Shown one piece after another: positions 8,271 to 15,582 of a DNA stretch of 64,000 nt. The position numbers were made by a program, and so were the translations under genes. This stretch comes from Rossellomorea marisflavi (lineage in GTDB: Bacteria > Bacillota > Bacilli > Bacillales > Bacillaceae_B): positions 2,732,001 through 2,796,000 of the forward strand of contig NZ_CP047095.1 of the NCBI RefSeq assembly GCF_009806575.1, written 5' to 3'. Below the pieces are notes generated by a model. The model searched no databases, was not told where the DNA came from, and saw nothing but the letters and a program-made list of their open reading frames with translations. Numbering within the stretch: the stretch's first letter is position 1; each line of letters starts with the position of its first letter.

Positions 8271-8871
8271 AAAATGTATATAGTTCAGGTAGTTTAATTT
8301 GTTTACGTAAATTCATAACTTCGTTGGTGACCATGTTATTAATTTCAGCGTACCTTTCATCCGCTTCATCATAATCATCACCTTTCATAGCCCATTTCAA
8401 CTCAATGAAGGCCACATAAAAAACAGAATCCCCATATACTGAGTTCCTGTTTATTAGATTGACATAGTCATCTTGTTGAGACTTTTTGAGCGTATTGAAA
8501 CTATGTGCCCCATATTGGAAAATATATTCAGCGTGCAGCACATCCAAAGGATGGTAAAGATTTAATAAGCGCTCTTTGGAAGTTGAAACTAGTAGCTCTT
8601 CTTCCCTAATTCTTCTTTGTTCATTAATGGATTTATTAATTTCATTTTCTGAAGAATCTATTGTCATTTTAACACCAAAATATGTTATTGCTCCGGATAT
8701 CAGCCCTCCACTAATTGATCCCCAAAAAGTTCCTAATGTACTTATCCATGTTTTTTCGTCACCTGAAACTGGTAAAACCCTAAAGAACATTAGTAGATTG
8801 ATTAACACAGGCAATGCTATTGCTATTAACAAAGAGTTCTTAACTATTCTTGCTAAAGATTTATTTTGCAT
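8263..8871 (-). CDS. AT-rich accessory membrane protein (moron), unknown function
   Basis: 202 residues. Two N-terminal membrane segments (about 12-32 and 47-68) are followed by a charged coiled coil (SSENEINKSINEQRRIREEE) and a soluble C-terminal region rich in Tyr, Asp and Glu. Base composition is clearly more AT-rich than the flanking terminase and replication genes, and the gene has its own terminator, the hallmarks of a moron. Such two-membrane-segment proteins can act in superinfection exclusion or abortive infection, but nothing here proves that. Confidence 0.65.
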   Translation of the reverse strand: MQNKSLARIVKNSLLIAIALPVLINLLMFFRVLPVSGDEKTWISTLGTFWGSISGGLISGAITYFGVKMTIDSSENEINKSINEQRRIREEELLVSTSKERLLNLYHPLDVLHAEYIFQYGAHSFNTLKKSQQDDYVNLINRNSVYGDSVFYVAFIELKWAMKGDDYDEADERYAEINNMVTNEVMNLRKQIKLPELYTFYT

Positions 8872-8968
8872 AATGCAGCTCCTTTCCGAAATATAATTCG
8901 ACAGAAAGGAACATTATCCTGCTTTAGACACCTCTAATAACATATAAATTTTCGCATATAATTTATTT

Positions 8969-9122
8969 AATATCCCCTGCGAATAAGTGAGCAGGAATGT
9001 TTTGTTTATTTTTATTGCGTTTGTTCTTGTTACGTTTGTTCTTATTACCGTCACTCTCCGGTGATTTACCTAAGTCACTGTAAAGTGATTAACCTAATTC
9101 ACTCTCCGGTGATTGACGTCCT
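8969..9122. other. Predicted phage replication origin: iterons, T-rich repeats and hairpin
   Basis: Three 24-bp tandem units start at 9051, 9075 and 9099; the core of each is TCAC-N6-GTGATT. Beside them are three 15-bp T-rich units at 9003, 9018 and 9033, two of which match in 13 of 15 bases. Next to these is a 30-bp hairpin element at 8969-8998 (CCTGC-N10-GCAGG with conserved flanks). The iterons overlap the 3' end of the initiator-like gene, as in lambda O. A second copy of this plan lies at 20995-21132. Confidence 0.65.
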
Positions 9123-9562
9123 TTATCACCGTACAACCTGTCGAGATTGCTTCGGATCTGCTCATCGGTAAGACTCGAGAAATACATCGGAAAGTATAAC
9201 TTGTCTCGCTTGTTTGACGTGTAGTCATACACTGTTTTTATCAGCCCGATCGCTTCAAGTACGCTGGACAGTTTCGCTATTCTGTTGCGGCCAATTCCGG
9301 TATCAGCAGCGATACGTTCAACCGATGTGAATGCGCTCATATAACGGTCATTATCTCGCCTTCCGTTGACGTTCGACAGTAGATACGTATACAACGGAAC
9401 AATATCCACGTTACTTTTTTGATATTCCCTAGCGATGGGGACAAGACGTCGGTATAGATCGTGAGGAACCGGCGCATATCCAGAGAGCCCACTATCCTCC
9501 TTAAGACTGAATGCCTTCCTATTAACGACTTCTTGCGAAAACTCCTTGAACTTTCCGCTCAT
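9089..9562 (-). CDS. Phage replication initiator-like winged-helix protein, tail possibly truncated
   Basis: 157 residues. A central winged helix (FTSVERIAADTGIGRNRIAKL) follows the segment VPLYTYLLSNVNGRR seen in replisome organiser N-domains. After the stop TAA at 9089 the same frame stays open to 8963 and would encode SLYSDLGKSPESDG, a Lys/Asn repeat and IPAHLFAGDIK. The stop sits in the middle of three repeated SPESxLGK-like units, at the place where the adjoining units have AAA or CAA, so a single base change (AAA to TAA) would explain it. The DNA encoding these units is the iteron array. It likely recruits the host helicase at that origin. Confidence 0.7.
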   Translation of the reverse strand: MSGKFKEFSQEVVNRKAFSLKEDSGLSGYAPVPHDLYRRLVPIAREYQKSNVDIVPLYTYLLSNVNGRRDNDRYMSAFTSVERIAADTGIGRNRIAKLSSVLEAIGLIKTVYDYTSNKRDKLYFPMYFSSLTDEQIRSNLDRLYGDKGRQSPESELG

Positions 9563-9611
9563 TCTACATCATCCTCTTCGATTATTTTGTAGTGCTTCGA
9601 TTAATTTCGTT

Positions 9612-9800
9612 TTATCTGACGCTGCTTTGTTGCGGCGAATATTTATCAAGTCCGGTTTGTAGAGCCGGAGTCTTTTCGTATAGGTTGAACGTTTTGCCTG
9701 TGTTGGGATTTATCGCCTCAGTAATCGGAACAAGTCCGCATTTATCGATTAAAAACCGATTGACTCGACGACTATAAATGAACGCCAATTTATCTTTCAT
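9612..9800 (-). CDS. Small phage protein (62 aa), DUF5659-like
   Basis: MKDKLAFIYSRRVNRFLIDK opening, then a short Asn/Pro turn and NLYEKTPALQTGLDKY. The layout, a hydrophobic helix with 'R-x-x-x-x-L' followed by 'N-x-x-T-x-K-x-F', resembles the small DUF5659 family often found beside phage replication genes. AAAGGA lies upstream. It is in the replication block on the same strand as its neighbours. Family from memory of the pattern only. Confidence 0.5.
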   Translation of the reverse strand: MKDKLAFIYSRRVNRFLIDKCGLVPITEAINPNTGKTFNLYEKTPALQTGLDKYSPQQSSVR

Positions 9801-9907
9801 TTCGCATCAATTCCTTTTCGATTAATTTTCGAGGGGACGGCGCTCGGGCTAACGTTTATGCCTGCGTCTCGTATTCCTCCCCTCATTACGTATTAGGAGG
9901 GATGTTA

Positions 9908-10819
9908 TTAATTTTTGAGTGCGTGCCACAAGTTCAGCGAATCAACCCCGCCATCAGCTTCGATCTCCTCAACCGTCAGCCTTGGGTTACGGAAGCACCA
10001 GTCGTAGAAATCGCGATACTCGTCCACAGTCAGGCCGCATTGATCCGCAAGGAACGTAATTAGGCGATTGAACCTAGTCTTGTCGATGTCTGAACGACCC
10101 TTCGCCCACTCGAACAGGTTCGTCGCACTCTTCGAATTATTAAGCGTTCCTTCTAACGGATAGCAGTTCCACTCGACTGTTCCTCCGTGGCCGATTGCGA
10201 TAGGGATTGCGTGTTCCAGGTGAATGTTCTCCGTCGCCCCTGTCAGCGCACAAGCATGGTCGAAGTGGTCGAGCGCCAGTTCCCACGCTTCCGGACTTAG
10301 GTCGCCGGGCAAGGCCGCCTCTTTCGCACGCCTATTATGGCCGTAGGTTTTGTAGCGTTCGGGGTCCTTCGCCATAGCTACCTTCATGAGCTGGCCGTGG
10401 CATTTCTTGCATGAAGTCGATAATTTGTCCTGCGATCCACTCATAATGTAGTAGTCATCGGCGTCTTTCCATTCGTCACACGTCGGGCATTTCTTTCGCA
10501 CACACACTCCGTCTGCATAAAGACGCTCGGCCTTCGCCTTGATCGGACGCTTCTTGTTGCCGTACACGTCCTCTCCCCTGCGATTTGCTTCAAGGCGTAA
10601 CTTTTCGCAAGTCTTGCAGTAGGAGCGCTTCTTGGCGAAACCCTTGCTACACTTCGCGAACTTTTCCACTGGCAGCATTTCGCCACAAAGACCGCCACAC
10701 CTTTTACCGACAACCTCTCCGTCTCTGCTTACCACGTGTTCAACCTTGCGTGTCTGAGGAACAAGTGTTAAAGCCTCGCCTTGCACCGTAAACCATTCAC
10801 CTTGCTTTTCGATTAACAT
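9908..10819 (-). CDS. Zinc-ribbon HNH endonuclease-like protein
   Basis: 303 residues from ATG at 10819, chosen because AGGAGG stands just upstream; the frame continues upstream through a terminator hairpin, so a longer form is unlikely. Two Cys-x-x-Cys zinc-binding regions (CGGLCGEML with CKTCE; CPTCDEW with CKKCH) occupy about residues 45-150. The C-terminal half has an HNH-like core: CALTGATENIHLEHAIPIA, then GGTVEWNCYPLEGTLNNSK. Such phage nucleases may assist packaging, replication or DNA mobility. It is placed among replication genes, far from the terminase. Confidence 0.75.
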   Translation of the reverse strand: MLIEKQGEWFTVQGEALTLVPQTRKVEHVVSRDGEVVGKRCGGLCGEMLPVEKFAKCSKGFAKKRSYCKTCEKLRLEANRRGEDVYGNKKRPIKAKAERLYADGVCVRKKCPTCDEWKDADDYYIMSGSQDKLSTSCKKCHGQLMKVAMAKDPERYKTYGHNRRAKEAALPGDLSPEAWELALDHFDHACALTGATENIHLEHAIPIAIGHGGTVEWNCYPLEGTLNNSKSATNLFEWAKGRSDIDKTRFNRLITFLADQCGLTVDEYRDFYDWCFRNPRLTVEEIEADGGVDSLNLWHALKN

Positions 10820-10870
10820 ATTAGTCGCCTCCTGAAATTTGGAAAGTCCGGTTGAAGTTTTCGGCCAACA

Positions 10871-10904
10871 AAAAAAGGCCCACCGGTATGCCCGGCAGGC
10901 CTTG
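10871..10904 (-). terminator. Terminator upstream of the HNH gene
   Basis: Minus strand stem AGGCCTGCCGG / CCGGTGGGCCT with two GU pairs and a short loop, then seven T. It ends the transcript of the sigma-like gene and the tiny frame behind it. Confidence 0.8.
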
Positions 10905-10960
10905 AGAAATCGCTGTTCATAAAAATATTGGGAAGATTGCGTCATGTACAGATAAAAAAA

Positions 10961-11026
10961 CTACGGACTATGTGTCTGAGGTAAGAGTCTTTTTGTTGTG
11001 CGTCGATGCTTCGTAACTTGTCTCAT
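10961..11026 (-). CDS. Possible 21-residue basic peptide
   Basis: ATG at 11026 overlaps the stop of the 409-residue gene (TAATG), and AAGGAGGAG stands 5-8 bases upstream, an excellent coupled start. The product MRQVTKHRRTTKRLLPQTHSP is highly basic. It ends before the terminator at 10871. It is too short to classify and could be chance, but the initiation signal is stronger than for many true genes here. Confidence 0.35.
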   Translation of the reverse strand: MRQVTKHRRTTKRLLPQTHSP

Positions 11027-12255
11027 TAGCTCTCCTCCTTATTTATTGCGTTTCTCATCCCGTATGTGTCCAGTTTGACGATCTTATAGGAACTCGCCTT
11101 TACCGGCTGAATTGTGCGTAGATACTCTCCGTCAAGGCTGAATACGTGGCACGGCTGAGGACCTGCGAAATCTTTGTATCTTTCTTTTCTCTTCGCATTC
11201 GTTTCCTTCGCCTCTTCGTCCGGCATGATTGGCGCGCTTGGCTCGTACGCTTCTAGCTCCGCCTTCATTCGTTCAACGTGCATTTCAATAGCTTCGCAGA
11301 TGTCGTACAAGACTCGTGCATCGAGTTCATTCGCCTCCCCTTTAAGGTAGGACACGTACGCCTGAGTCGCCTTCCCATCGCCGGCCAATGCTTCGTAGCC
11401 TATTTCCACCGCATCCTCATCGCCAGCTATCCACACCGAAAGGGTAGCGTTCTGGCCGGGAAGATCATCGTCTGCCTCTGCCAGCGCTAGAAATTCCCGA
11501 TACTTTGCGATTTCGCCCAACAGATAATTTTCACGGCGAGAAATGCCGTCTTTCTTCCATGCAGCCATTGTTTTCTGATAGATACGGTTTTTCATATTTG
11601 ATAGGTTAGTACGTGACATCCCGACTAGTTCCTCGAAGTCGCATTCTTCTATATAGTCGCTATCTTTGGCGGAATCAACGGACATACTGTCGATGAAACG
11701 GTTTTGCCTCTTCGTTAAGAAGTCGTGGCGGTTGTCGCGAAACCAAGCCAGAAAGGGGTTGGCAACATAGTCGGCCTGGCAGGCGAACAAGGATTCCGTC
11801 ACGCTGTCGCCTACCGTTGCAACTTTGCCGCCTTCTTCGTCATAAACCGGAGCGTCGAGTGATTGGAAGTCAATGTTTACGAAAACACTGCCGCCCGTTT
11901 CGGGATCGTACATCCTCTTCGTATTCGGGTTAATGATTGGCGGTAGCTCGTGTTCGAGTTTGGTCACGACCGTTTTGATCAGGCGGTTGAGGTTCAGCTT
12001 ATCGCTGCCGTCAGCCATCGCGTCCCAACTTGCGCCCTCAACCAAGTTGAAACCGTTGATCGTCTCCCAGGCGAATGTCGCTGCTGTGTTGACGAGTTCG
12101 TATTCCGAGAAAGTGTTCGCCTTGCCCATCGCGTTAATGATGCCGTACACGGCCTTCTTGATCTTCGGATGCTTCGGCTTCAGCGAGAACTCCGTGCTGC
12201 CGTAGTTGGTTTCGAACAATACTTCCTGCAATAGTTTCGTTTGTGCCTCGTTCAT
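11026..12255 (-). CDS. Sigma-factor-like phage regulatory protein (409 aa)
   Basis: Residues about 50-75 (ELVNTAATFAWETINGF) resemble sigma region 2 helices. Residues about 180-235 contain LTKRQNRFIDSMSVDS, then FEELVGMSRTNLSNMKNRIYQK, a region-4-like helix-turn-helix in which 'LTKRQ' stands where sigma-70 proteins have 'L-T-x-R-E/Q'. The C-terminal third is helical and acidic with a short Lys-rich stretch. It lies before the replication, packaging and head genes, where a middle or late transcription switch would sit. This is a remote resemblance; a DNA-binding or replication role is also possible. Confidence 0.5.
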   Translation of the reverse strand: MNEAQTKLLQEVLFETNYGSTEFSLKPKHPKIKKAVYGIINAMGKANTFSEYELVNTAATFAWETINGFNLVEGASWDAMADGSDKLNLNRLIKTVVTKLEHELPPIINPNTKRMYDPETGGSVFVNIDFQSLDAPVYDEEGGKVATVGDSVTESLFACQADYVANPFLAWFRDNRHDFLTKRQNRFIDSMSVDSAKDSDYIEECDFEELVGMSRTNLSNMKNRIYQKTMAAWKKDGISRRENYLLGEIAKYREFLALAEADDDLPGQNATLSVWIAGDEDAVEIGYEALAGDGKATQAYVSYLKGEANELDARVLYDICEAIEMHVERMKAELEAYEPSAPIMPDEEAKETNAKRKERYKDFAGPQPCHVFSLDGEYLRTIQPVKASSYKIVKLDTYGMRNAINKEES

Positions 12256-12372
12256 GTGATTCGCCCCTTTTAATGATTTTTGGATTTAACGGTTGCATTC
12301 CGTTGAATTTTTTCGTAAAATACTAATAAAGGGATATCTCTGTACTTTTTTAGGTACAAACGCAGAAAAAAA

Positions 12373-12579
12373 TTAAGCGATCAGAAGTTTGATAACCGCC
12401 AACTTTTCCGGTGTAACGTTGAGTTCGCGCAAAAGTTTACGCTCCATGTGCTCCGTGATGGTCCGTTCACCTTGCTCCATCTTTGCAATCAGCGACTGGC
12501 TGACGCCCAGCTTTAACGCCAGATTATGCTGATTGAAACCCTCGAGTTTACGGATTGTCGCAAACAACTTTCCGCTCAT
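12373..12579 (-). CDS. XRE-family HTH protein (68 aa)
   Basis: A complete five-helix Cro/CI domain: FNQHNLALKLGVSQSLIAKMEQGERTI with the recognition helix at SQSLIAKME, ending in KLAVIKLLI. It shares its layout and the C-terminal IKLLI with the HTH protein at 12727-12945, so the two are diverged paralogues. GGGAGGG lies before the ATG. It probably regulates the phage's early operon. Confidence 0.8.
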   Translation of the reverse strand: MSGKLFATIRKLEGFNQHNLALKLGVSQSLIAKMEQGERTITEHMERKLLRELNVTPEKLAVIKLLIA

Positions 12580-12639
12580 CAGATCGCCCTCCCTTTCCGT
12601 GTGGGATTCCTCCCCTTCTACTATATATTAGGGTCGTAA

Positions 12640-12717
12640 TTAGTCATAAACCTCCCACAATCCACGAATCCATCTGTCATGTATGTCCGCGTTTTCGAAT
12701 GATACTAGCCTCCACAT
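12640..12717 (-). CDS. Possible 25-residue peptide between the two HTH genes
   Basis: Starts ATG at 12717, nine bases after the stop of the upstream HTH gene with GGGAAAGG between, and ends TAA at 12640. The product MWRLVSFENADIHDRW... is aromatic-rich. The stretch of 147 bases between the HTH genes otherwise holds only an eight-codon frame. Weak evidence; listed because spacing and ribosome site fit a coupled small gene. Confidence 0.3.
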   Translation of the reverse strand: MWRLVSFENADIHDRWIRGLWEVYD

Positions 12718-12726
12718 TACCTTTCC

Positions 12727-12945
12727 CTAGTTATTAATTTCGCTGATTAACAGTTTGATTGATAACAACTTCTCATCCGTTAAATTAAATGCCTCCATTA
12801 CCCTTAATTTCACTCGATCTGTTAGCCGGCGATCACCTCCTTCAATGAGAGATATTAACGAGTGACTTACTTGAATCTTTTTCGCAAACTCCCTTGCATT
12901 TAGCCCGTTGGAGGTGCGTATAAAACGCATCACTTGTTTGTCCAT
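12727..12945 (-). CDS. XRE-family HTH protein (72 aa)
   Basis: Cro/CI-type domain with LNAREFAKKIQVSHSLISLIEGGDRRL as helices 2-3 and a C-terminal LLSIKLLISEINN. It is a paralogue of the protein at 12373-12579. GAGGAG precedes the ATG. A phage regulator of unknown operator; the main repressor is more likely the protein at 16553. Confidence 0.8.
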   Translation of the reverse strand: MDKQVMRFIRTSNGLNAREFAKKIQVSHSLISLIEGGDRRLTDRVKLRVMEAFNLTDEKLLSIKLLISEINN

Positions 12946-12960
12946 GCCCTTCTCCTCCTC

Positions 12961-13509
12961 TTACTGCGATGTAAGCAATTCTGTAACATACTTTCCAACG
13001 GAGTTGCCCATTCGGTATTCACTAACCCCTAGGGATTGCATCGTTTGCTCCATTAGCTTTATATCTTCCTCGAAGCTTCCGATGTCTATTGTCATTAACT
13101 TATGGTTACCATCCGTTACATAAATACCTTTATATGTCTCAGGCTTGAACTCTTGGTATACCACTTCTATAGTGGGTCTCCAACCTTCTTTAACCACAGC
13201 TTTTTCAAGTGGAACCAAATACTGACCGCGTAGATCGCAAGCAACCACTAAAACTTGTTGACGTGTGGTTTTGGTGACAACTTTGGAGTCTTTAAGGTAA
13301 TGAATTCTTTCCATCACTACATTTCTAATGCCTACTACAACGCCCGATCGAGGCTTGACTAAATTCGCTACGAAAAACTTCCGGCTAGTTTCAGGGGTCC
13401 CAGTTTCAAGTATACGCTTTTCTGCTTGATCTACGGATTCTGGTGTAACCTCAACTTGCATTAGTTTCGCTATTACTAAAACTTCTTGTCCCAATTTAAT
13501 ATTTTTCAT
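12961..13509 (-). CDS. Hypothetical phage protein (182 aa)
   Basis: Soluble, beta-rich protein with MKNIKLGQEVLVIAKLMQVE at the start and alternating hydrophobic strands (RSGVVVGIRNVVME; QQVLVVACDLRGQYLVP). A good GGGAGAGG ribosome site is present. It ends 15 bases before the HTH gene and so is cotranscribed with it. I do not recognise a family. Confidence 0.65.
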   Translation of the reverse strand: MKNIKLGQEVLVIAKLMQVEVTPESVDQAEKRILETGTPETSRKFFVANLVKPRSGVVVGIRNVVMERIHYLKDSKVVTKTTRQQVLVVACDLRGQYLVPLEKAVVKEGWRPTIEVVYQEFKPETYKGIYVTDGNHKLMTIDIGSFEEDIKLMEQTMQSLGVSEYRMGNSVGKYVTELLTSQ

Positions 13510-13819
13510 TTCAACCTCTCCCTTTGTGTAAAATAATTTACAATCCTTCTAGCATTTCGTTTTCCCTACTAATAAGAGATACAAGCAAAACACCAGTTTG
13601 TCACGATCCTGCCTAAGAAAATTTAAACCTCCTATTCTAAAATACGAATGGAAATACCCTACTGTCGCAATCAAACCAAAATTTCATCCCCTTACTTTAA
13701 AATAGTCTCCCACCACCCTCTTCGCACAAGTTTTCTGTTCTTAAAGGATAATATGTCGTCAAAATCGGTTTCGCACAAAAAAAGCCCGCCACATTCAACG
13801 ATGCGACAGGCCGTCTTTA
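13510..13819. other. Intergenic region after the XerC-like gene
   Basis: About 310 bases without a supported gene. It contains a terminator (13777-13812), two related T-rich tracts (TATTTTAGAATAGG and TATTTTAAAGTAAGG on the minus strand near 13640 and 13700) and two TTCGCACA motifs (13729, 13771) of the kind also repeated at 20831-20879. A promoter for the 182-residue gene should lie here, but I see no clear -35/-10 pair. Confidence 0.4.
13777..13812 (-). terminator. Terminator of the XerC-like recombinase gene
   Basis: Minus strand GCCTGTCGC pairs with GTGGCGGGC (two GU pairs), followed by TTTTTTT. Confidence 0.8.
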
Positions 13820-14740
13820 TTAAAAATCCAAATGATTGAGCGGATTATACTTCTCGTTCGATTCCCGCAGATCATGCCCCCACATGTTGATATACCTTTG
13901 CGTCATCTGCAACGATTCATGTCGCAGTATGCGTTGAACTGTAATAGAGTCCATTCCGCCTTTTACAACGTAAGAAGCAAAGGTGTGGCGAAGAGTATGG
14001 GGAGAAAGACGTACGTCCTCCCAGCCAAACCGCTTCTTCAGGCGTTTGAAGATAGTGCCGATGGCTTCCGGTCGCAGCTTCCGGCCCTTCGACGAGCAAA
14101 AAACGTGATCACCCACTTCCCCATCAAAATACTCCTCGCAAAACTGGCGGAATTGCACCATTTCGGCGCACATCTTCGATGCGAGTGGAACGTCATTTTC
14201 TCTTCGCTTCTTTCCAAACACCGTAATCATGCCACTGTCCAGGTCGATATCCCTCCAACGCAAATTAACGAGTTCACCACGGCGAATTCCGGTTGAGAGT
14301 AGCATAAGAACAATCGTCCTATTCCGGTAGGCATGATACGGCTTGTTCCGCGATTCTTTCTCGAAATACCGGAGAATTTGACGCAGATGATCCTCGGTAA
14401 ATATCTCAACCCGCGTGTCGACCTTTCCGTACGAGACGTTTCTGAACGGCTTCTTCGATTCGTCATATAAATCCTCGTTGATTAGATAGTTCACGAACGC
14501 CTTCACAATCCGCAGCTTTAGGTTTATCGTGTTCGGCGAGTTACCGAACTCGTTGCGGCAATACAGCAGGAACCCCTTGATGGCCGGCCGGTCGATGTCG
14601 GTGACTTCAAGTATCTCCGCAGCCTGGCAATAGTGCGTGAAATTGCGAAGCACCCTGCGGTAGGTCGTGCGTGTGTAAGGCGACAGGTTCTTAAGCTCGC
14701 ATTCTTCCAGGAAATCTTTTACGGCAAGTTTAACGTTCAT
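13820..14740 (-). CDS. Tyrosine recombinase, XerC/D-like, in the early lytic operon
   Basis: 306 residues with all catalytic residues: Arg in STGIRRGELVNLRW, Lys in VFGKKRREND, His-x-x-Arg in LSPHTLRHTFAS, then LRHESLQMTQRYINM with the tyrosine nucleophile. The second-site His is in RHESL rather than the usual LGH. The N-terminal SAM-like core-binding domain is complete. It ends NPLNHLDF, close to the PLNNLGL ending of the integrase at 22276, so the two are related. Its place inside the leftward lytic operon suggests dimer resolution or excision rather than lysogenic integration. Confidence 0.92.
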   Translation of the reverse strand: MNVKLAVKDFLEECELKNLSPYTRTTYRRVLRNFTHYCQAAEILEVTDIDRPAIKGFLLYCRNEFGNSPNTINLKLRIVKAFVNYLINEDLYDESKKPFRNVSYGKVDTRVEIFTEDHLRQILRYFEKESRNKPYHAYRNRTIVLMLLSTGIRRGELVNLRWRDIDLDSGMITVFGKKRRENDVPLASKMCAEMVQFRQFCEEYFDGEVGDHVFCSSKGRKLRPEAIGTIFKRLKKRFGWEDVRLSPHTLRHTFASYVVKGGMDSITVQRILRHESLQMTQRYINMWGHDLRESNEKYNPLNHLDF

Positions 14741-14761
14741 TTCGTCATTCTCCTCTCAAAA

Positions 14762-14797
14762 TAAAAAGCCCACCGCACGATTATTCGTGTGACAGGC
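14762..14797 (-). terminator. Terminator overlapping the end of the 88-residue gene
   Basis: Minus strand GCCTGTCACACGA and TCGTGCGGTGGGC form a long stem, then TTTTTAT. The stop codon at 14781-14783 lies in the loop region. It would limit read-through from the early genes into the recombinase. Confidence 0.75.
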
Positions 14798-15047
14798 CGC
14801 TTGCAAATTCGCTCAAAGCTTCGTATTTAGTTTCGTCTTGACGGTACGCGTCAGCCAATTCCAGGAGGCGGTCAAATTTGGCGCCACCTTCTGGCGTTTC
14901 CGTGTCGAGCCTATATTCGACGAACAATTCCGACTCTCGTTGGCGCAGGAGCTCGTCAGCGCGTTCTTGGTCCGGTTGAGTGGCGCCTCTGCTGGCGAGA
15001 TCATCTGCGTAAAACTGGGCGTCCAGGAAACGATCAAGGACGGTCAT
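14781..15047 (-). CDS. Hypothetical early phage protein (88 aa)
   Basis: Starts MTVLDRFLDAQFYADDLASR at 15047, using GGGAG within the last codon and stop of the upstream gene as ribosome site; an ATG 15 bases earlier lacks one. Acidic, helical product (ADELLRQRESELFVEYRLD; RLLELADAYRQDETKY). No known family. It is one of a run of small early genes driven from the 16.4-kb promoter. Confidence 0.6.
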   Translation of the reverse strand: MTVLDRFLDAQFYADDLASRGATQPDQERADELLRQRESELFVEYRLDTETPEGGAKFDRLLELADAYRQDETKYEALSEFASGLSHE

Positions 15048-15052
15048 AGTTC

Positions 15053-15331
15053 TTACTCCCATTCTTTAGTACGCGGGTTGTACGTTTTTTTTCCACGTTT
15101 CGCAAGTAGGTCGATAAGGGTAGCGCGCTCTTCCTCGCTTAGCATGTGGTTACTATCTAGCCAATCCTTGGTCATACGGTACATTCCATTTACAGTAAGC
15201 TCGATTTTACTTTGAGATGTTCCGGTGTCCGGGTTAATGTCTACTTTACCGTTGTCGTGAATGCTGTAGAACGGGTCTTGAGCATAACTGTGTGTCCCTA
15301 GTTCACCTTGTTCCCAATGTTTAGATGGCAT
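15053..15331 (-). CDS. Hypothetical early phage protein (92 aa)
   Basis: Begins MPSKHWEQGELGTHSYAQDP with AGGAGGGG upstream and ends TYNPRTKEWE, six bases from the next start. A polar N-terminus is followed by an amphipathic helix (LSEEERATLIDLLAKRG). Unknown function; spacing shows it belongs to the early operon. Confidence 0.6.
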   Translation of the reverse strand: MPSKHWEQGELGTHSYAQDPFYSIHDNGKVDINPDTGTSQSKIELTVNGMYRMTKDWLDSNHMLSEEERATLIDLLAKRGKKTYNPRTKEWE

Positions 15332-15361
15332 CTGTATCCCCTCCTATGTAATATATTCCAA

Positions 15362-15568
15362 TCATAACACGAACAAGGAGCCACGTAGGACCCCTCTCGC
15401 TAAATTTTCAGCACCTGCATTCAATTCACATTGTGTCGCCACCGGTATCTTCTTACGATAAGCAAGTCCAGCCAGAAGGTTGCCGTCCTCGTGACTCCAC
15501 GAGCAATCGCGCCAGTGTTAAACGGTGAGCTTGGGCGCCCTTGCCATCGACGTCCAAACTATCCGCAT
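15362..15568 (-). pseudogene. Possible broken small gene (internal TAA)
   Basis: From an ATG at 15568, 11 bases after AAGGA, a frame reads 16 codons (MRIVWTSMARAPKLTV), a TAA, then a further 51 coding-like codons (HWRDCSWSHEDGNLLAGLAY and onward, ending GVLRGSLFVL) to a TGA at 15362. The downstream part has even codon usage and a Trp/Cys/His/Asp pattern, but no family I can name. Reading it as one gene broken by a nonsense codon is an inference. Otherwise this stretch of about 250 bases holds only a CTCGTG/CACGAG hairpin. Confidence 0.3.
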
Positions 15569-15582
15569 GCTATTTACTGTCC

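Noticed and set aside
8969-9003. The peptide IPAHLFAGDI as a conserved protein tail shared by both origin modules
   Set aside because: In the second module the frame upstream does not encode a matching protein, and the identical bases form hairpin arms while the loop varies, so conservation looks DNA-based.
9801-9907. Plus-strand start with AGGAGG at about 9895 facing into the HNH gene
   Set aside because: The frame is antisense to a zinc-ribbon HNH gene and its product has no coding-like composition.
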